NCBI RefSeq assembly: GCF_034702125.1
Contig: NC_085861.1
Coordinates: forward strand, 54,026,322 to 54,090,321
Source: Engraulis encrasicolus
Lineage: Eukaryota; Chordata; Actinopteri; Clupeiformes; Engraulidae
Direction of reading: 5' to 3'
Length of the DNA stretch: 64,000 nt
This document shows, in pieces, positions 35,542-47,417 of this stretch (position 1 is its first letter; every line of letters starts with the position of its first letter). Under the pieces are notes generated by a model that had not been told where the DNA came from, did no database searches, and worked only from the letters and a program-made list of their open reading frames with translations. The translations under genes and the position numbers were made by a program.

Positions 35542-36888
35542 TGAGGGTTAAAACCTACTTAATGCAAGGGTGTACTTACTTATGCCCTGCTCTCCTGTGA
35601 ATGTTATGGCCTTATGACCAATAAAAATATGATAACATGTAAATGTTTGGGTGGAATTAATTAAAGCAGACTCTGATTGTTCCTTCTTGAGATTTCTGGG
35701 AAGATCAGACCATGTTTTATGGCCAATTTTGACAGAAATGTAAGAAATTTCAAAGGGTGTACAAACTTTTTCTTGGGACTGTATCTAACGGACCTTCCCT
35801 CATATAGCGAAACACACACTCCCTAATGGGTCAAAGTGGCTTGTAAATTGGTCTTTTCCACCAGCAAAACTTAAATTTCACTAGCATTGGGCCAGTTGGC
35901 TGGTGTTAAAGAGCCAGCTGCTTGTAGGCCTATGCACGGGGAGCAAACGCACGCTCTCTTTTACATACCCGAGAGCTCGAACGAACTGAAAGAAAAAAAG
36001 CAGCCAGCCAACGTGCTGCGCGCATAGGCATATCTAGCCAAGTTATCGACTGAAAACATTGTGTTTTATCAGCAAACCCGAAGAGGATTTCCCTACTCAA
36101 ATTGGGTAACGATGTGATGACTGTAATGGTTGTGCAGTAACGGTAACAACGCTACTGAAATTTGAACTGTATTGCGTTGTGTTCCTGCGCTCTCAAGGGA
36201 ATTGACACGTTCCGTACGACGCTCTATATATGTGGGCGTGTGAGATACATCCACTAGCCATTTTGGCCGGTGATGAAAAAAGTGATAAAGCCCTGCATGC
36301 ACTTTTACTGGGACTTCTCATGAGCATATCGTTCTCTGAAATGTTTAATTTGACCCTCGACTGTAGCCTAGCCTACTTGGAGATCCACCACCATTTTTCA
36401 GCAGAGGTAAAAGTGAAAGTGATTCGATGCTGCGATGCTGCGCATTGGATCCCAGGCTTGACTTCGCAACTGGGCATGAAACGGTTTTGCAAGCGCAATG
36501 CCCTTTGTGTTTACTGATAAAATAAAATTTTAAAACCCTGAATTGTTCCTCGACATCAGCCAGCGTGAGTCAAGTGATAGGGAAGCAACTTGATTGGGGA
36601 GAACGCCGTGGGGGACGAGAGCGCAAGCAACACTATTGCGTGCTGTTTAGACTATGACACGTTCATTTACATAGGCTATTCATAACTATTTTCGGCTTTG
36701 TTCAGTTTCATATCACTGGTGTTTTGTGTAACATTCAGTATTTAAAATGAGCTAATATTATTTACTGATTAATTTTAGTCATTTTTTGTCTGACATTTTG
36801 GCCGGTCACATTTTATTTTGCCGGTCATTCATGATGCAAAACGGCCAATGTCCGGCCACAGCCGGCTAACGTGAACCCTGAGCGGAAC

Positions 36889-37630
36889 AAAATCTGACGG
36901 TGGTGACATCTGACGGTATGAGACAAAAAAACACTTTTACATATTATGCATTGTTTGTTCACATTAGCCATTTCATTTTCGCTCTGTTTCTTGGGTGCTT
37001 CATACCTTTTCTGAGAAAGTATATATTAATTAACATTAATGTAATATTGGCAAAACCTCCGACGGTGTTGACAGTTTATGGTTGGGACAGTACCAGTGTC
37101 CAAACAAATGAACAAATTGAGGACAAAAAAGTAAACTTACAGGAGCTTCAGTGGTGAAGTATGCAGTAGACCTAAAGGTTTGAAAAGGGGTCCTCAGTAA
37201 TGAAAATGACCTTGTGCATACCTGATTTTATTGTCTTTTAGAAAAAATCTGACGGTGGTGACCAATATGCTGGACACATTTTGAGCAATCAGAAAATAAT
37301 AGTAAATATTGTTTTACATGCACTATGTGCACATCTGTAGAACCACTTTAATATGGTCTTCCACATCATGGGGATATTGTTCAATTCTGTTAGTGATTTT
37401 TGTATTTTAAGTCAATTGAAATGATGATGCCAGTCCTTGGGACAGGCGTTTTTACAGGGTGTGGACAGGTTTATAGCCATGAAAAGTAATAAAATTACAC
37501 TTGAATATTTCAAACAACTGTGTATTTGTGTAACAGACCCCTTGGTCATTACCTGGATTCATTTTGTTCGTGAAAATTTAGTTGATTTTCAACAGAATTA
37601 GCATTTTACTGCTGGGACATGTTTTTGCCA
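36889..37630 (+). repeat. Repeat H, copy 2, right part
   Basis: GACGGTGGTGAC-type motifs at 36897, 37060 and 37251. Intervening sequence matches 5470-6190 (CTTCATACCT, TAATTAACATTAATGTAAT, AACTTACAGGAGCTTCAG). End of the H homology near 37630. Confidence 0.78.
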
Positions 37631-37667
37631 AACTTTCAAGAATCAGTGTACTGCAAACAGTGTAAGG

Positions 37668-37840
37668 CAGTGGTCGATGCGAGAAGGGTCCAGCTGCGGT
37701 GTTGACGGTTCCGCCTTAATGTAAGCACGCCCATGGGCATTCCCAACATTTGCCATATTAACCAATGGCGAAGAAGTTCGCAAGTGACAGTGGGCATGAT
37801 GTCATTCTCAAGGCCATTTCGTTTCGGCGCACGCGCAAAC
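37668..37840 (-). repeat. Inverted copy of the 51.1-kb upstream block
   Basis: On the minus strand AAATGGCCTTGAGAATGACA, then GCCCATGGGCGTGCTTACAT and CAGCTGGACCCTTCTCG match 51070-51205 in order. At 51 kb the block sits directly upstream of a Myb/SANT-like exon; here no such exon follows. Confidence 0.75.
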
Positions 37841-38900
37841 CGGAACACACTCACCGTAGCGATGGTGGTGGAAGAAAGCACGTGGATAAGGGTGATGTCT
37901 GGCTAGGAAGATTATGTCGGTAAGTTGGCTACACTGTTTATTTCGACAACATGCACAGAAATTATAGCCTACAAGTTACTATCAAGGTTCTTAATTGTAT
38001 CCGAATCGATAATGGCAACAGACAGATATAACAGAGAGACTGTATACTTAAAGAGTCTCTGGATATAACGTTAGCAGCTAACTAGCAATTAATTAGCAGT
38101 GCTCACTCGTCCATTCTAGTGTCCGTGGTCTATCCTTAACTTTACCTAGACGAAGGCACCCCATGATTAAAGTACCAAACAAAGTACAGGGTTCGTACGG
38201 TCATGAAAAACCTGGAAAAGTTATGGAATTTGAAAATTCAAATTTCCAGGCCTGGAAAAGTTATGGAAAACGTATTTTTGGTCAAAAGTTTTGGAAAAGT
38301 CATGGAAATCCATCCAGTGTTTCAACAATTATCTTTATGAAGTTGATGCCACGGCATAATAAAATCTAAATGTCCGAGTTCTCGTGGAAATGTTGTCTAG
38401 TGCAGGCTGCGTCTGCCTAACCATGTGTTGCCAAATTGAGTGGGTTTCAAATAACGCATGTTGTAATGGCTCCAGGCGGGTTTCAAGCGTTTTTGGCGCT
38501 AGAAATCAGTCACACCTGGCAACCAGCCTCGTAACGCGCGAGCTAGTGTGTGCGTGGTGGTGGTGGTGAGAGGTGATCATACTTCTAATCCTAGAAAAGA
38601 AATGTGGTTCTGTACGATATTACAGCATGTCGCGAAGTGTTACTTCAACAATAGGCGGCTTAACTTTCTGAAAAGATTATCAACAATGGCTGGAGAGGAC
38701 GAAAGTTGTGATGTGTCCGTCCGATATGGGCGAAGCAGCCGCACTTGTTAGCCACCTGAAGGGCAAGATACAGCAGGCGGTTACCTCCTCAGCTACTAAC
38801 AGGTTAGCAGTTAAACGCGTTTTAAAATATTTAGCGGTTCCACTGAAACGTAGCTAATGCCAAAAGGAAACAATCCTAAGACCTGTTTGGTCTTGGTTTA

Positions 38901-39440
38901 AGCTGGGCTTACACTGTGCGACTTTTGCCCCGATTTTGCCCTGATTTGGCACTCGCACGACTTTTTGAGAGTCGGGCCGATTTCTTGCTCAATCGCAGGT
39001 CAATCGTGAGTCTCGCATCGTGCAGTGTACATGGGGTAACGACAAGCGATTTCGCCTCACAATCGTGCAATCGCAGGGTCGCAAGAAAATCAAAACGGTT
39101 TGAAATTCTGGTCGTGGCTCGTGTGTAAATTGCACAGTTAAAGCAGTGCTACGACCCGATTTGACACTTCACATGCACAAATTAATAGGGCCGTGCGATT
39201 CGCTGTTGAGCGCGACCTCATCTCCACCTCAGGTGCGCATGTTCCCTCGTCTGCAGACCAGGGAAACATGCCTGTCGCGTCGTATGGTGGAAGCATTTCG
39301 CTCGCATCCGACTGTCGGCTCGTGTAGTGTGAGGACGTGAATCGTGAGTTCTGAACTTTTAAACAGTGAAATTCCATCGTGCAGTGTGAGCAGAAGCTTA
39401 AGACTCACGAGTGAAATTATCGCACAGTGTATGCCCGGCT
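38901..39440. mobile_element. PIF/Harbinger-type MITE, intact, TSD TTA
   Basis: 540 bp with ends AGCTGGGC and GCCCGGCT plus TGTGCGA/TCGCACA, flanked by TTA (38898-38900 and 39441-39443). It is the uninterrupted counterpart of 24164-26682 and gives the empty site for the LTR-like insertion there. Confidence 0.88.
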
Positions 39441-39444
39441 TTAA

Positions 39445-40330
39445 TTTGCCAGATAGGGCACCAAGCGAACCTTTATGCTTTCGGTAAGCCCCGAGATTTT
39501 GATATTGATAAGCAATGCACCTGCTGCCTGCGAGTGAACTTGTCCAGTGTGCTGAAAGATTACATGAAATCCGTACAGTAGTCTATGTGCAGCTGACCGC
39601 GAGCCAAACGATTAGGCTACCAATGTCTGCATGACGCGCCTGTTTTGAAATACGGTCTAAACGGCAGCGTGACTAGAGTTTGAAAAAGTCATCTGTGGCT
39701 TAGTTTTCAAATCGGTCAGATCGTTGTAACACAAAATGAAACTCACCCAAGCATCTCCTTGAGTGGGCGTCAAACTATGCCACGAACAGTGCAGTCTCTC
39801 TTTTTTTGCTCCAGCAACGACCACAACAAATGACAACATTATCATTCTTACAGGAGCTTTGGACTGTTGTGCTTAGGCAGGTGTAGTAGGCAGGCCTATG
39901 ATTTCTTACTTGGGCAGGATGAGCATTTATCCATCTCCATAGAGAGCATGTTGATACAAATGTGTCTTCATGATGATTTCACGACCTAATTTGCTATATG
40001 CTGGCCTAGGCCTATTCATTTTCATTTCTGACTGTACATTAGACAAGCGAATTATATAACAATGATGAATAATAGCAGAATTAATGTAATACAACATGAA
40101 GTATAATGGTTGCTTATAGCTTGTAGTAAAAGATAACCTATAGTATGAATATGTTTATTTTTTACATATTTGTAATATAGGCTATGTAATATATATAATA
40201 TAATATGCCATAGTCTATAGTATAAATATATACAGTAATTACATATTTATAATATAGGCTACGTAATATAGCCTGTAATATAGCCTAATACGCCCCCACC
40301 CCCCGCGCGCGATTGGTCATTGGTTTTTCG
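39445..40330. other. AT-rich interior, no gene recognised
   Basis: 40040-40290 has TATAATATAGGCTA-type repeats. No gene was recognised. Confidence 0.5.
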
Positions 40331-41289
40331 GTCCTGGAAATTCAGAAAAAGGTTTTGGAAAAGTCATGGAAAAGTCATGGAAAAAAATTGGTGAAAAAGT
40401 GTATGAACCCTGAACGTAGTTATTTGAGATGAAATTGAAATACAACACGATTGAAAAGCTAACATGCTAGCGTTGTTACAATAGCTTTTGGAGCGCTTCT
40501 AACAACGGTGGCGGCAGACTACACGTTAGCAGATAACGTTAGCGTCATGTTCCTTCTCTCGTCCACTCTACTGTTCGTAATCTGTACTATTTTATTATCT
40601 AAATAGCTCTAGTGGAACACATCGACTCATCTCCAAGGCAGCATTTCAAGCGAGTAAATGAAACAGAGGCAATGCAAGCTAGCGTGTTATTTAAAGCCTT
40701 TGTGAAATGTTTGAGGCATTATTGCCCTTTGCGGTTAATAGACAGCTAATCCGTGCCTTCCCGTTTCGGACACAGTTGCATGTAGTGCTACTGAGTTTCC
40801 ATCCAACGCAATTCACATTTCATAGTTACATAAAATTAATTCGGTTCACAGCTATGCGCCCATGCACATGTTTGCTTCTGAACAAGAAATTAACTTCAGG
40901 CTAATAGAGTGTTCCTTTGGTGGTAGTAAGTGGCGACCAGTGCGTTGTTATGTTGACATACGATTTGGAGATGTTTCGTTTTGGTGATAAATCTTAAGGT
41001 AACACGTGCACCACTGTCTTGTGCACTGTCCTGCGTCACTGGGCCACTGCCTTCTGTCCTGCCACGTTTACCCTTATCCCATTGGTTTGGGTTGCTCTAC
41101 ATCAGTAGCAGTAGCGCTTTGTTTGTTTAGTATTTTGGTGCTTGGCCTATGTCGAACTCATGTGGGGTATCATCTCACAGTAGCCTACACCTTTGCAGGC
41201 AGGAGGTAGTAGTTGGAGGGTGAGGCAAACTTACACTGAGCTTGGCAAATGTAATATTTTCTTTAATGTTATGTCTCTAATCTTTACAG

Positions 41290-41455
41290 CGCCATCTGTC
41301 TATTTTATTGAGTGGCCACAAGCCCCAGGCCACAAAATGCTCGGACCAAGCCTGCCAACTGCTCCACTGCCCCTTTTGCCCTCTATATAAAGGTGACTAC
41401 GCGAAAGTTGAAACTCATCTTCAGAGTCACCTTAAAACGGTGGTCCAGCATGGTG
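41290..41455 (+). CDS. C2H2-like zinc-finger exon
   Basis: The acceptor TTTACAG (to 41289) and donor TGGTG|GTATGT bound a frame with S-D-Q-A-C-Q-L-L, H-C-P-F-C-P, K-V-E-T-H-L-Q-S-H-L-K. The Cys-x2-Cys and His-x4-His spacing fits a zinc finger. The style (H-C-P-x-C-P, then K-V-x-x-H-L-x-x-H) is one I have seen at the start of multicopy transposon-linked fish proteins of unknown function. 90 bp downstream begins a repeat (41541-41677) also found at 56351-56484 next to the DUF6589/recombinase block, so this exon may come from the same element family. No other exon of the gene was identified with confidence. Confidence 0.5.
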
Positions 41456-41540
41456 GTATGTTTACTCATTTCTCACAGTACTATGGTGTACATTAATTAC
41501 CTGTGTCGATAATATGAAGTGGGTGAGGATGAAAAATATG

Positions 41541-41677
41541 TAAAAATAAACAAATGAATGATTGGAATAGTTCACAATGTGGGCAATCCCATGTACACTC
41601 CATGCAAGTTAAACATTATTGATTGGAATTATGGAAATAAATGGACTTTTTCATGATATTCTAATTATATGGCCAGG
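41541..41677 (+). repeat. Dispersed repeat Q, copy 1
   Basis: AATGATTGGAATAGTT, TTTAACATTATTGAT-like, GGAATTATGGAAATAAAT and CTTTTTCATG recur in the same order at 56351-56484. Homology ends at GGCC(A/T)GG in both. Confidence 0.8.
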
Positions 41678-41953
41678 ATCTCTATGTTGGAGCTATATTT
41701 GTCATGTTCATACATTTGCTAATTGTTGTGGCAGAAGTGGCTTTCACTTCATGTATGCAGCGTAGCCTCCTCTCCTCTCATCTGACAGACCTTCAATTTG
41801 CTTATGGCATATGTGATTACAGTGCAACAAGGCCTTGGACCAAAAACAACATATCTTAATATTTAGCCTTTGCCCAAGGCAGAAATACATACAAAGCAAA
41901 CCTTGCATTTCTGTGTTATTTCATGTTCTGTCTCTCTCTGTCTCTCTCTCTAG

Positions 41954-42117
41954 CCCCGCAGTGGCATCGACAAACAGGCCTGTCCTCCACCCGGAGATCC
42001 TTCAGTTGATAATCAAGAAGACCCTGTGTTTGGACATGGTGATGCTGGGTGTTTTTAACAGAGTGTCAAGAACTTTTCAAACCCTTGCAAAACCATTCCA
42101 CCCATCCACCCTTTTTT
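41954..42117 (+). pseudogene. F-box-like exon, weak
   Basis: After a CTCTCTCTCTAG acceptor the frame reads R-P-V-L-H-P-E-I-L-Q-L-I-I, M-L-G-V-F-N-R-V-S-R-T-F-Q-T-L. The pattern P-E-I-L plus V-x-R-x-x-x-x-F resembles an F-box, but this is short and unproven. It ends at a stop. A second open frame (to 42262) follows in another phase, so a frameshift is possible. Confidence 0.3.
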
Positions 42118-42263
42118 AAAGTTGCAGGCCCTTATAGCGGCCTGGCACTACGCCTCAAAAGCTTGTCCAAGAGAAAAGATTGGCGACTGGCACACCTGAC
42201 ACTCAAACATGCTGCTTTGGGCAGATATGTTATAGAAGATGTCCATTTCCCGTCCTGGCACTA

Positions 42264-42265
<2 letters not shown>

Positions 42266-42337
<72 letters not shown>
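42266..42337 (+). repeat. (CA)n microsatellite
   Basis: 72 bp of pure CA. Confidence 0.97.
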
Positions 42338-42339
<2 letters not shown>

Positions 42340-43560
42340 CACGGTCTCTTCTCCTCTTCCCATCTCCGTACCTGGCTGGTGGGTTGGGGTGAATATTAGC
42401 AGAAGTTGTTTGTCAAATGGGATGTTGTTACAGTTATACATGACATTTCCCAATACAATTGTGTGAATTGTGGTGAAAGCTTACCCCTTGAGGTGTTGTA
42501 CAGTCATCTGACATGGTTGGATATGCCTTTAGGGAAGTATTTCAGAAAGGTTTTTACAGTAAAGTACTTTACTGTACTGTACACTATGTACAGGAAAATA
42601 CATGGGGCGAAGAGTTTTTTTTTAGCAACTCTGAAATTCCTGTCCCTCTGGCCCTGGATGTAGCTATATGGCTCATTTGAAAACCTGGACTCTGCATTAT
42701 CATTCAGTCTTTGAATTCAGTTTTTAGCTCTTTCATTGTGGGAGCTGCAGTCATTCAAAGCAAATTGTGCCAACACAAAATTGTGTTTAACAGGACCGGC
42801 CTAATTCTCTTCTAAGGCTTGTTTTTCAGGGTAGGATTGCCACAGAGCCACACAACTGGTACCCACATAGTCAAGAGAGTCTGGGGATGACATGGAATCC
42901 AGTTGATCATATGAAAAATACGGAAGTTCAGGCAAAAAAAAAAAAAAACTTTTTTTTAGTAATGGTTTAGTTTGAGTGGAGAGTTGTACTGCTTGTGGTT
43001 GAGAAACAGTCAAAGGATATTTTCATTATCCGTATACTCTTACCTTTTCATTTTGAGACCATGTTTTCCAAGGATTTGTATTTATTTTTTATTTATTTTT
43101 TAAATATCCACATGTTCAAATCTCTGTAAAGTAGTGTTACATTTGTTCTTGAGGGTCTAAGCCAGTATGATGATGGATGATGTGAGGTGACCTAATAAAG
43201 GGTTGTACTTTAAGCTGTGTGGAGTTATTTTTCACTAAGCAACCTCAATACTGCTTTCAATAAAGGTGTCGGTAGTGTACAAACTGTAGTAGACATTTAT
43301 TTGGTTGTTTTTTTGTCTTAATACCTGATCAAAATGTGTGTGCATTACATTCAATTTGAAATACACTGACTTAGATTCTGAATACAGCTTATTATAATTA
43401 CACTTTGAAAACGTTATGTAAAATGGCAACATGGTAGCGTATCAATCTCTACCAAGCTGGATTTTACTATGCTGACATTCACCATTACTGATCATGATTT
43501 CCTAAAAAAAAATGTAGATGGGTGGAGTGTCGACTATCTTTCTCTCACACACATGCACAC
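42340..43560. other. No gene recognised
   Basis: Anonymous AT-rich sequence. No supported exon, RNA or element end. Confidence 0.5.
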
Positions 43561-43563
43561 AAT

Positions 43564-43735
43564 GGCTACATTTACCTGAAACATTGAATTCAGAATTAAC
43601 TAATTCTGAATAAAGTTTAATTCCACTTTCAAAACGTCATGTAAAGACTTAACAATTCGGAATTAAATGAAATATCAAAGTAAACTTGACGGAACCATAT
43701 AATTCGAAATTAAAAACGTCATGTTAATGTAACAA
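43564..43735. repeat. MITE-like GGCTACATTTAC repeat
   Basis: Starts GGCTACATTTACCTGAAACA and closes GTCATGTTAATGTAAC, roughly inverted, with GAATTC/GAATTAA motifs inside. A related sequence lies at 51847-52050 (GGCTACGTTTAGACC ... CTCATGTAAACAG). Target duplications were not resolved. Confidence 0.45.
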
Positions 43736-43954
43736 ATGGACTATTTAGCGTCTTTTTGCCACCCTTGGCGACTAAAAACCTCATCTAGCAGCTTAAGCAA
43801 CTTTTTGGTGAATCTGGCGACTTTACAAAACGTGTGTCCCACGTTTAAGGGCTGCAGATTACCTAGCACTTATCCTCAAAAGTGTATTATGAATGTAGGA
43901 ACGTTGGCCCGTTTTCTAGAGATCAGCGTGTTGTGCATGATGTCATACATATTG

Positions 43955-44210
43955 AGCCTCATTTATTAAACTTGCGTAGAAACCATCGCAGAAATGAGTG
44001 CAGATCTCGTCGTACGACGTGGCTCACATGAGATTTACTAAACATGCGTACCTCTCCAATCCCATCGTAAGAGAGAGTGGCTGTTGATAAATCCAGCATC
44101 TGTTGATAAATCAAGCGTCTGAAAATCATCGTAATTGGAATAATCACACCTTCTCCAAAACGGCGGGAAGGAGACTGCACCCCTGATTTTGAGACGCACA
44201 CCGGCTAAAA
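43955..44210. repeat. TCATTTATTAAAC repeat
   Basis: CTCATTTATTAAACTTGCGTA and GATTTACTAAACATGCGTA are two near copies about 70 bp apart, followed by TGTTGATAAATC twice. It looks like a mobile-element fragment; family unknown. Confidence 0.45.
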
Positions 44211-44472
44211 CATCCACGTTTCTGGTTGATTGACAGCTTGAAATTAGGCTTTACGCGAGGTAGACAACAAAATAACACGTGGAAATAACAGCAGCAGTAG
44301 TCAACAGTGTTTCAGTTTGATTTCCAAATAATGTTGGTTACAATGAAATGTTTGATTGACTACAGCAGAAATAACTAGAAAAGTGCTCTGAGAGCACATA
44401 CCTCCGCCAATGCATGGCATAATTAGGCCTAGATGATAGACAAAAATAATTACTTTGCAAATATGAATTAAC

Positions 44473-45518
44473 TAGGGGTGGGCATAGATACATTTTTTAA
44501 ATCTAGATTAATCTCACTGTAATTATGAAATTAATCTAGATTAATCTATATCAAAATGCCTCATTCAGAATAGGCACGCGAAATAATGACGAAAAAAAAA
44601 ACCTAGGGGGTTTCTTAAGATGGCGCATTAAACCAGAGCTCATCTCTTTTTTCCAAAATGCATCTCATCATAAAAAAAAATGGTTAATATTTGGTGATGA
44701 AAAAAAATCACTGCAATATTTGAAAAGTGTTTCGAATATGTTAGGAAGCATTTACAGTTATAATATACTGACATTTCAAAATGAACAGTGCTATAAATTG
44801 TAGAGGCAAATACGGATAAATCTAACATTTAGACTATTTAAACAAAATGACCTCAACAATTCAGCATTTCTAAAGGGCAGAGAGAGAGAGAGAAAGAGAA
44901 TGAATCTGCCACTGACTGTTAAAAAGGGCAGCGGCTCCTTTAGAGAGGGAGGAGCTGCGCAGCAGGTAGGCTACAGCATAGTCAGAGCCAGGCTATTAGA
45001 TTTCTAGAGCTAGTTCTACACCCTAAAGCACTGGCCCACATCGATTTGGCCTAAACCTGACAGTTGTTCTCTGCGTTAGAATGCCAGCGGAGTTACAACT
45101 CCAAATGAATTCAGTTTGCAAAAAAAAAGTCAAGCGCGACGACCGCGAGGTTGGCTTTATCAAGCGCAACCACCGCGAGCTGTATCACCGTCTGACATGA
45201 GTCGCAAATGCGCGATCATAACACAAACATTCAGCGAGAGTAGATATTGACAGTTTCAGTTTGACAATCTTCAAAATGTGTATAACACGGAATGTTTTGC
45301 AATTATAACAGGCAAGATTTCTGGAACAGGACTGTGCGACTGGCGAAGCGACTGGAGGGCTGTCTGAAAGCGTCTGTCAATCAAACGCTATGGTGATGTG
45401 CATCCCCGAACCCCAAATCCATATTTTGAGAATAGATAAATGTGCGATATTTTCTTTGTCGCGCGATAAGAGTCTCACATTATCGCAGCACGTTAACGCC
45501 GATAACGGCCCATCACTA
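44473..45518. mobile_element. hAT element, TSD GAATTAA(C/T)
   Basis: 1,046 bp with ends TAGGGGTGGGC and the inverse of GCCCATCACTA. The flanks GAATTAAC (44465-44472) and GAATTAAT (45519-45526) match at seven of eight bases. The right end, ATTATCGCAGCACGTTAACG, recurs inverted at 54506. No transposase frame remains. Confidence 0.85.
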
Positions 45519-45664
45519 GAATTAATATAGGCTATTCCTGATCTTTGCAAATCATAGTGTACACTGTTGAATGAATAACACGGTTCTTCTGCCTTTCATC
45601 ATCCAATGAAAAGATGCATGTTAGTTCAGTTTAGTTAGGCCTAGGCTATATCAAGAATCTTGTG

Positions 45665-46137
45665 GGTCGTTTCCACTACACGTTTTTTTCACGGTACAGC
45701 TCAACTCAGCCTTCAACATTTTGCTTTTCGACTGCGCCCCACTCCACACTACTGAGATCAAAAACCCAGGTTGCCGGCTGAAGCGAGTTAAACAGTATGT
45801 TGACACCCAGCTCACTGATTGGTCCAGAGGCGTGACTGCGCACTACGTCTTCACGCCGGGAACTTCAAAAAGGCACCGTAACAAACACATGCGGATGCAG
45901 GAAGGTGGAAAATGGCCAGCGCAGGAAAAACAAAAGGTAAACCAAAACAGAGGAGCAACACTGAATTACAGACATTTTTATGCATCGTCGCGGACGAGAA
46001 CGTGCAGAGAGATCTAGATGGGGCAACTAGGAATGAAGCTGTTTATAGAGATATCGTTAAACAATTGAAAGCCCACGGCTTCCAGAGGACTATTGCAATA
46101 TGGTCCAGCTGCGTCTTGTCCAGCTAATACCGCTACG
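45665..46137 (+). mobile_element. PIF/Harbinger-like fragment with Myb gene
   Basis: Begins TTTCCACTACACG and CACGGTACAGCTCAACTCAGC, the style of fish Harbinger ends, and leads into a Myb/SANT-like exon. The matching right end was not found. Confidence 0.45.
45912..46127 (+). pseudogene. Myb/SANT-like domain exon, N-terminal half
   Basis: From ATG 45912 the frame reads L-Q-T-F-L-C-I-V-A-D-E-N-V-Q, D-L-D-G-A-T-R-N-E-A-V-Y, Q-L-K-A-H-G-F-Q-R-T. This is the first two helices of the Myb/SANT-like DNA-binding domain used by PIF/Harbinger accessory proteins and MSANTD-type host genes. The expected W-x-Q-C-R-D-K-L-K-K third helix is replaced by unrelated residues and a stop at 46125. That missing piece is what begins at 51208 on the same strand, but those two loci are probably separate copies. 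Confidence 0.65.
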
Positions 46138-46139
46138 CC

Positions 46140-47353
46140 CATTCCTCCTTACTAGACCGCCCTCACAGTAACGCCCCTTTGGCTGTTCAAGTTTCTGAAT
46201 ATGCTGCCAAATGACAACACAAGCGCCGCGCGGGACTTATTAAAACGACTGGATGGATTTCGCTGCAGCGATCACTCAACTGTCGGTAAGATTTCGAATA
46301 AAATGCATGAATATACATAACGGTTACTTTACGAGTTGACTTTCAGTCGGAGGGCGAACATTTACCTCGGCCCACCAACTAGCAGTTTTGGCTAATGATT
46401 TTTAGCTTCAAGGCAAGATAACAGGCTGCCCTTCGTAAGTTTGTTTCAGATGTTGTGTGTGTATTTGTCATAATGTACAGTAATAAGTTATGGACAGACA
46501 TACAGTAGTTTCTTCCTGTGCTGCGTTGTGCACGTCTGTTTCATCATCTGAGCTATCAGTTGTGTTTCTTTGAAGCAAAGATGTATAGAATAGCACTGAA
46601 AGTCGGAGGTGTCATATTTGTTCAACCTGGTGTTAAACGTAATTTCAATTCTTGACCAGTGCATGTAAAGAAATTGTAAATAAAACCGACTTGATGTAGT
46701 AGTGCTAAAAATAAACCTTTATATTTTCTCTTAGTGAACTTCTCAAAATATATGTGTTTTCTTTTGGTTTTAACTTTGTAAACTATACGATCTAAGTGCC
46801 TTGGTTTCTCTATTACACTGTAAACAGTAGCTTGTCTAGCTGCTGTAGTGTTCTCTCACTTCTGGAAGATTGGCAAGGGGAAAGCCGTTTGCTTCGACCC
46901 CAAAGAATCTGCTTGCAGTGTGCCTCATTGTGTCCGCCCTGTCTTGTTTCAGATTGGGAAGTAAATAAATGCTACTGGATCGAGGCCCCTCATCTCTCCT
47001 GCCTCTTCAATCATCCAAAGACTGTTTAGTCTGTTATTTTAATGTAATGGTCGGTTCATTGACTTGACTTGTCATTGGGTCTGATTTTAAATGTGCCATA
47101 TAGTTCAATGTGGGAGCAGGTTCACACACTAAATAAGACACTAAGGTCAATTTATTTATTTTTCTCAGAGCAGAGTAGAGCAGATGTTTCAGGTTGCTGC
47201 CATCAGAGAGCAGTGACTTGACCTCAGTGTCTTATTTAGTGTACTCCCACATTGAACTCTACTTTTTGGGTCCACGCACCTACTTATTTCTAAACATCTA
47301 GAGTGCAACAATACCCCTGCCTCCTAATGTGCCATATAACCTGTATCTCGCCT

Positions 47354-47355
<2 letters not shown>
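46140..47355. other. No gene recognised
   Basis: Anonymous sequence. An imperfect inverted match between GTTCAATGTGGGAGCAG (47104) and CTCCCACATTGAACTC (47244) with ACACTAAATAAGACACTAAGG marks a possible hairpin over 47100-47265. Confidence 0.5.

Positions 47356-47417
<62 letters not shown>

Larger units (their letters stand above)
34149..35781. mobile_element. Foldback Tc1/mariner element, 1.63 kb
   Basis: Ends CAGTCCCAAGAAAAAG and CTTTTTCTTGGGACTG are inverted, flanked by TA (34147-34148 and 35782-35783). Left arm 34149-34838 and right arm about 35093-35781 are inverted copies around a spacer of roughly 254 bp. Both arms carry the 3' half of a Tc1 transposase in opposite directions, and the 5' half is absent. 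Confidence 0.93.
34075..36880. mobile_element. hAT element, TSD AGCGGAAC
   Basis: 2,806 bp with ends CAGTGTTCACGCTAG and CTAACGTGAACCCTG (inverted). The exact 8-bp flanks AGCGGAAC lie at 34067-34074 and 36881-36888. GGCCGG-type motifs are repeated near both ends (34102, 36800, 36850). Its left end is followed at 34149 by a nested Tc1 foldback. No hAT transposase domain is readable in the remaining 1.1 kb (35784-36880). Confidence 0.93.
38187..40412. mobile_element. TIR transposon, hAT-like ends, carrying a MITE
   Basis: Begins CAGGGTTCGTACGG and ends with the inverse of CAGGGTTCATACAC. Both ends are rich in TGGAAAAG/CTGGAAA repeats (38211-38310 and 40335-40385). AAAGTA before and AACGTA after could be a mutated target duplication, but 8-bp identity is absent, so the superfamily is uncertain. 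Inside is a Harbinger MITE and a sequence like the 15.8-kb hAT MITE (about 38426-38525). Confidence 0.65.

Noticed and set aside
36897..37262. CRISPR-like or satellite array from GACGGTGGTGAC repeats
   Set aside because: Spacing is irregular and orientation mixed, the intervening sequence is itself conserved between H copies, and the genome is eukaryotic.
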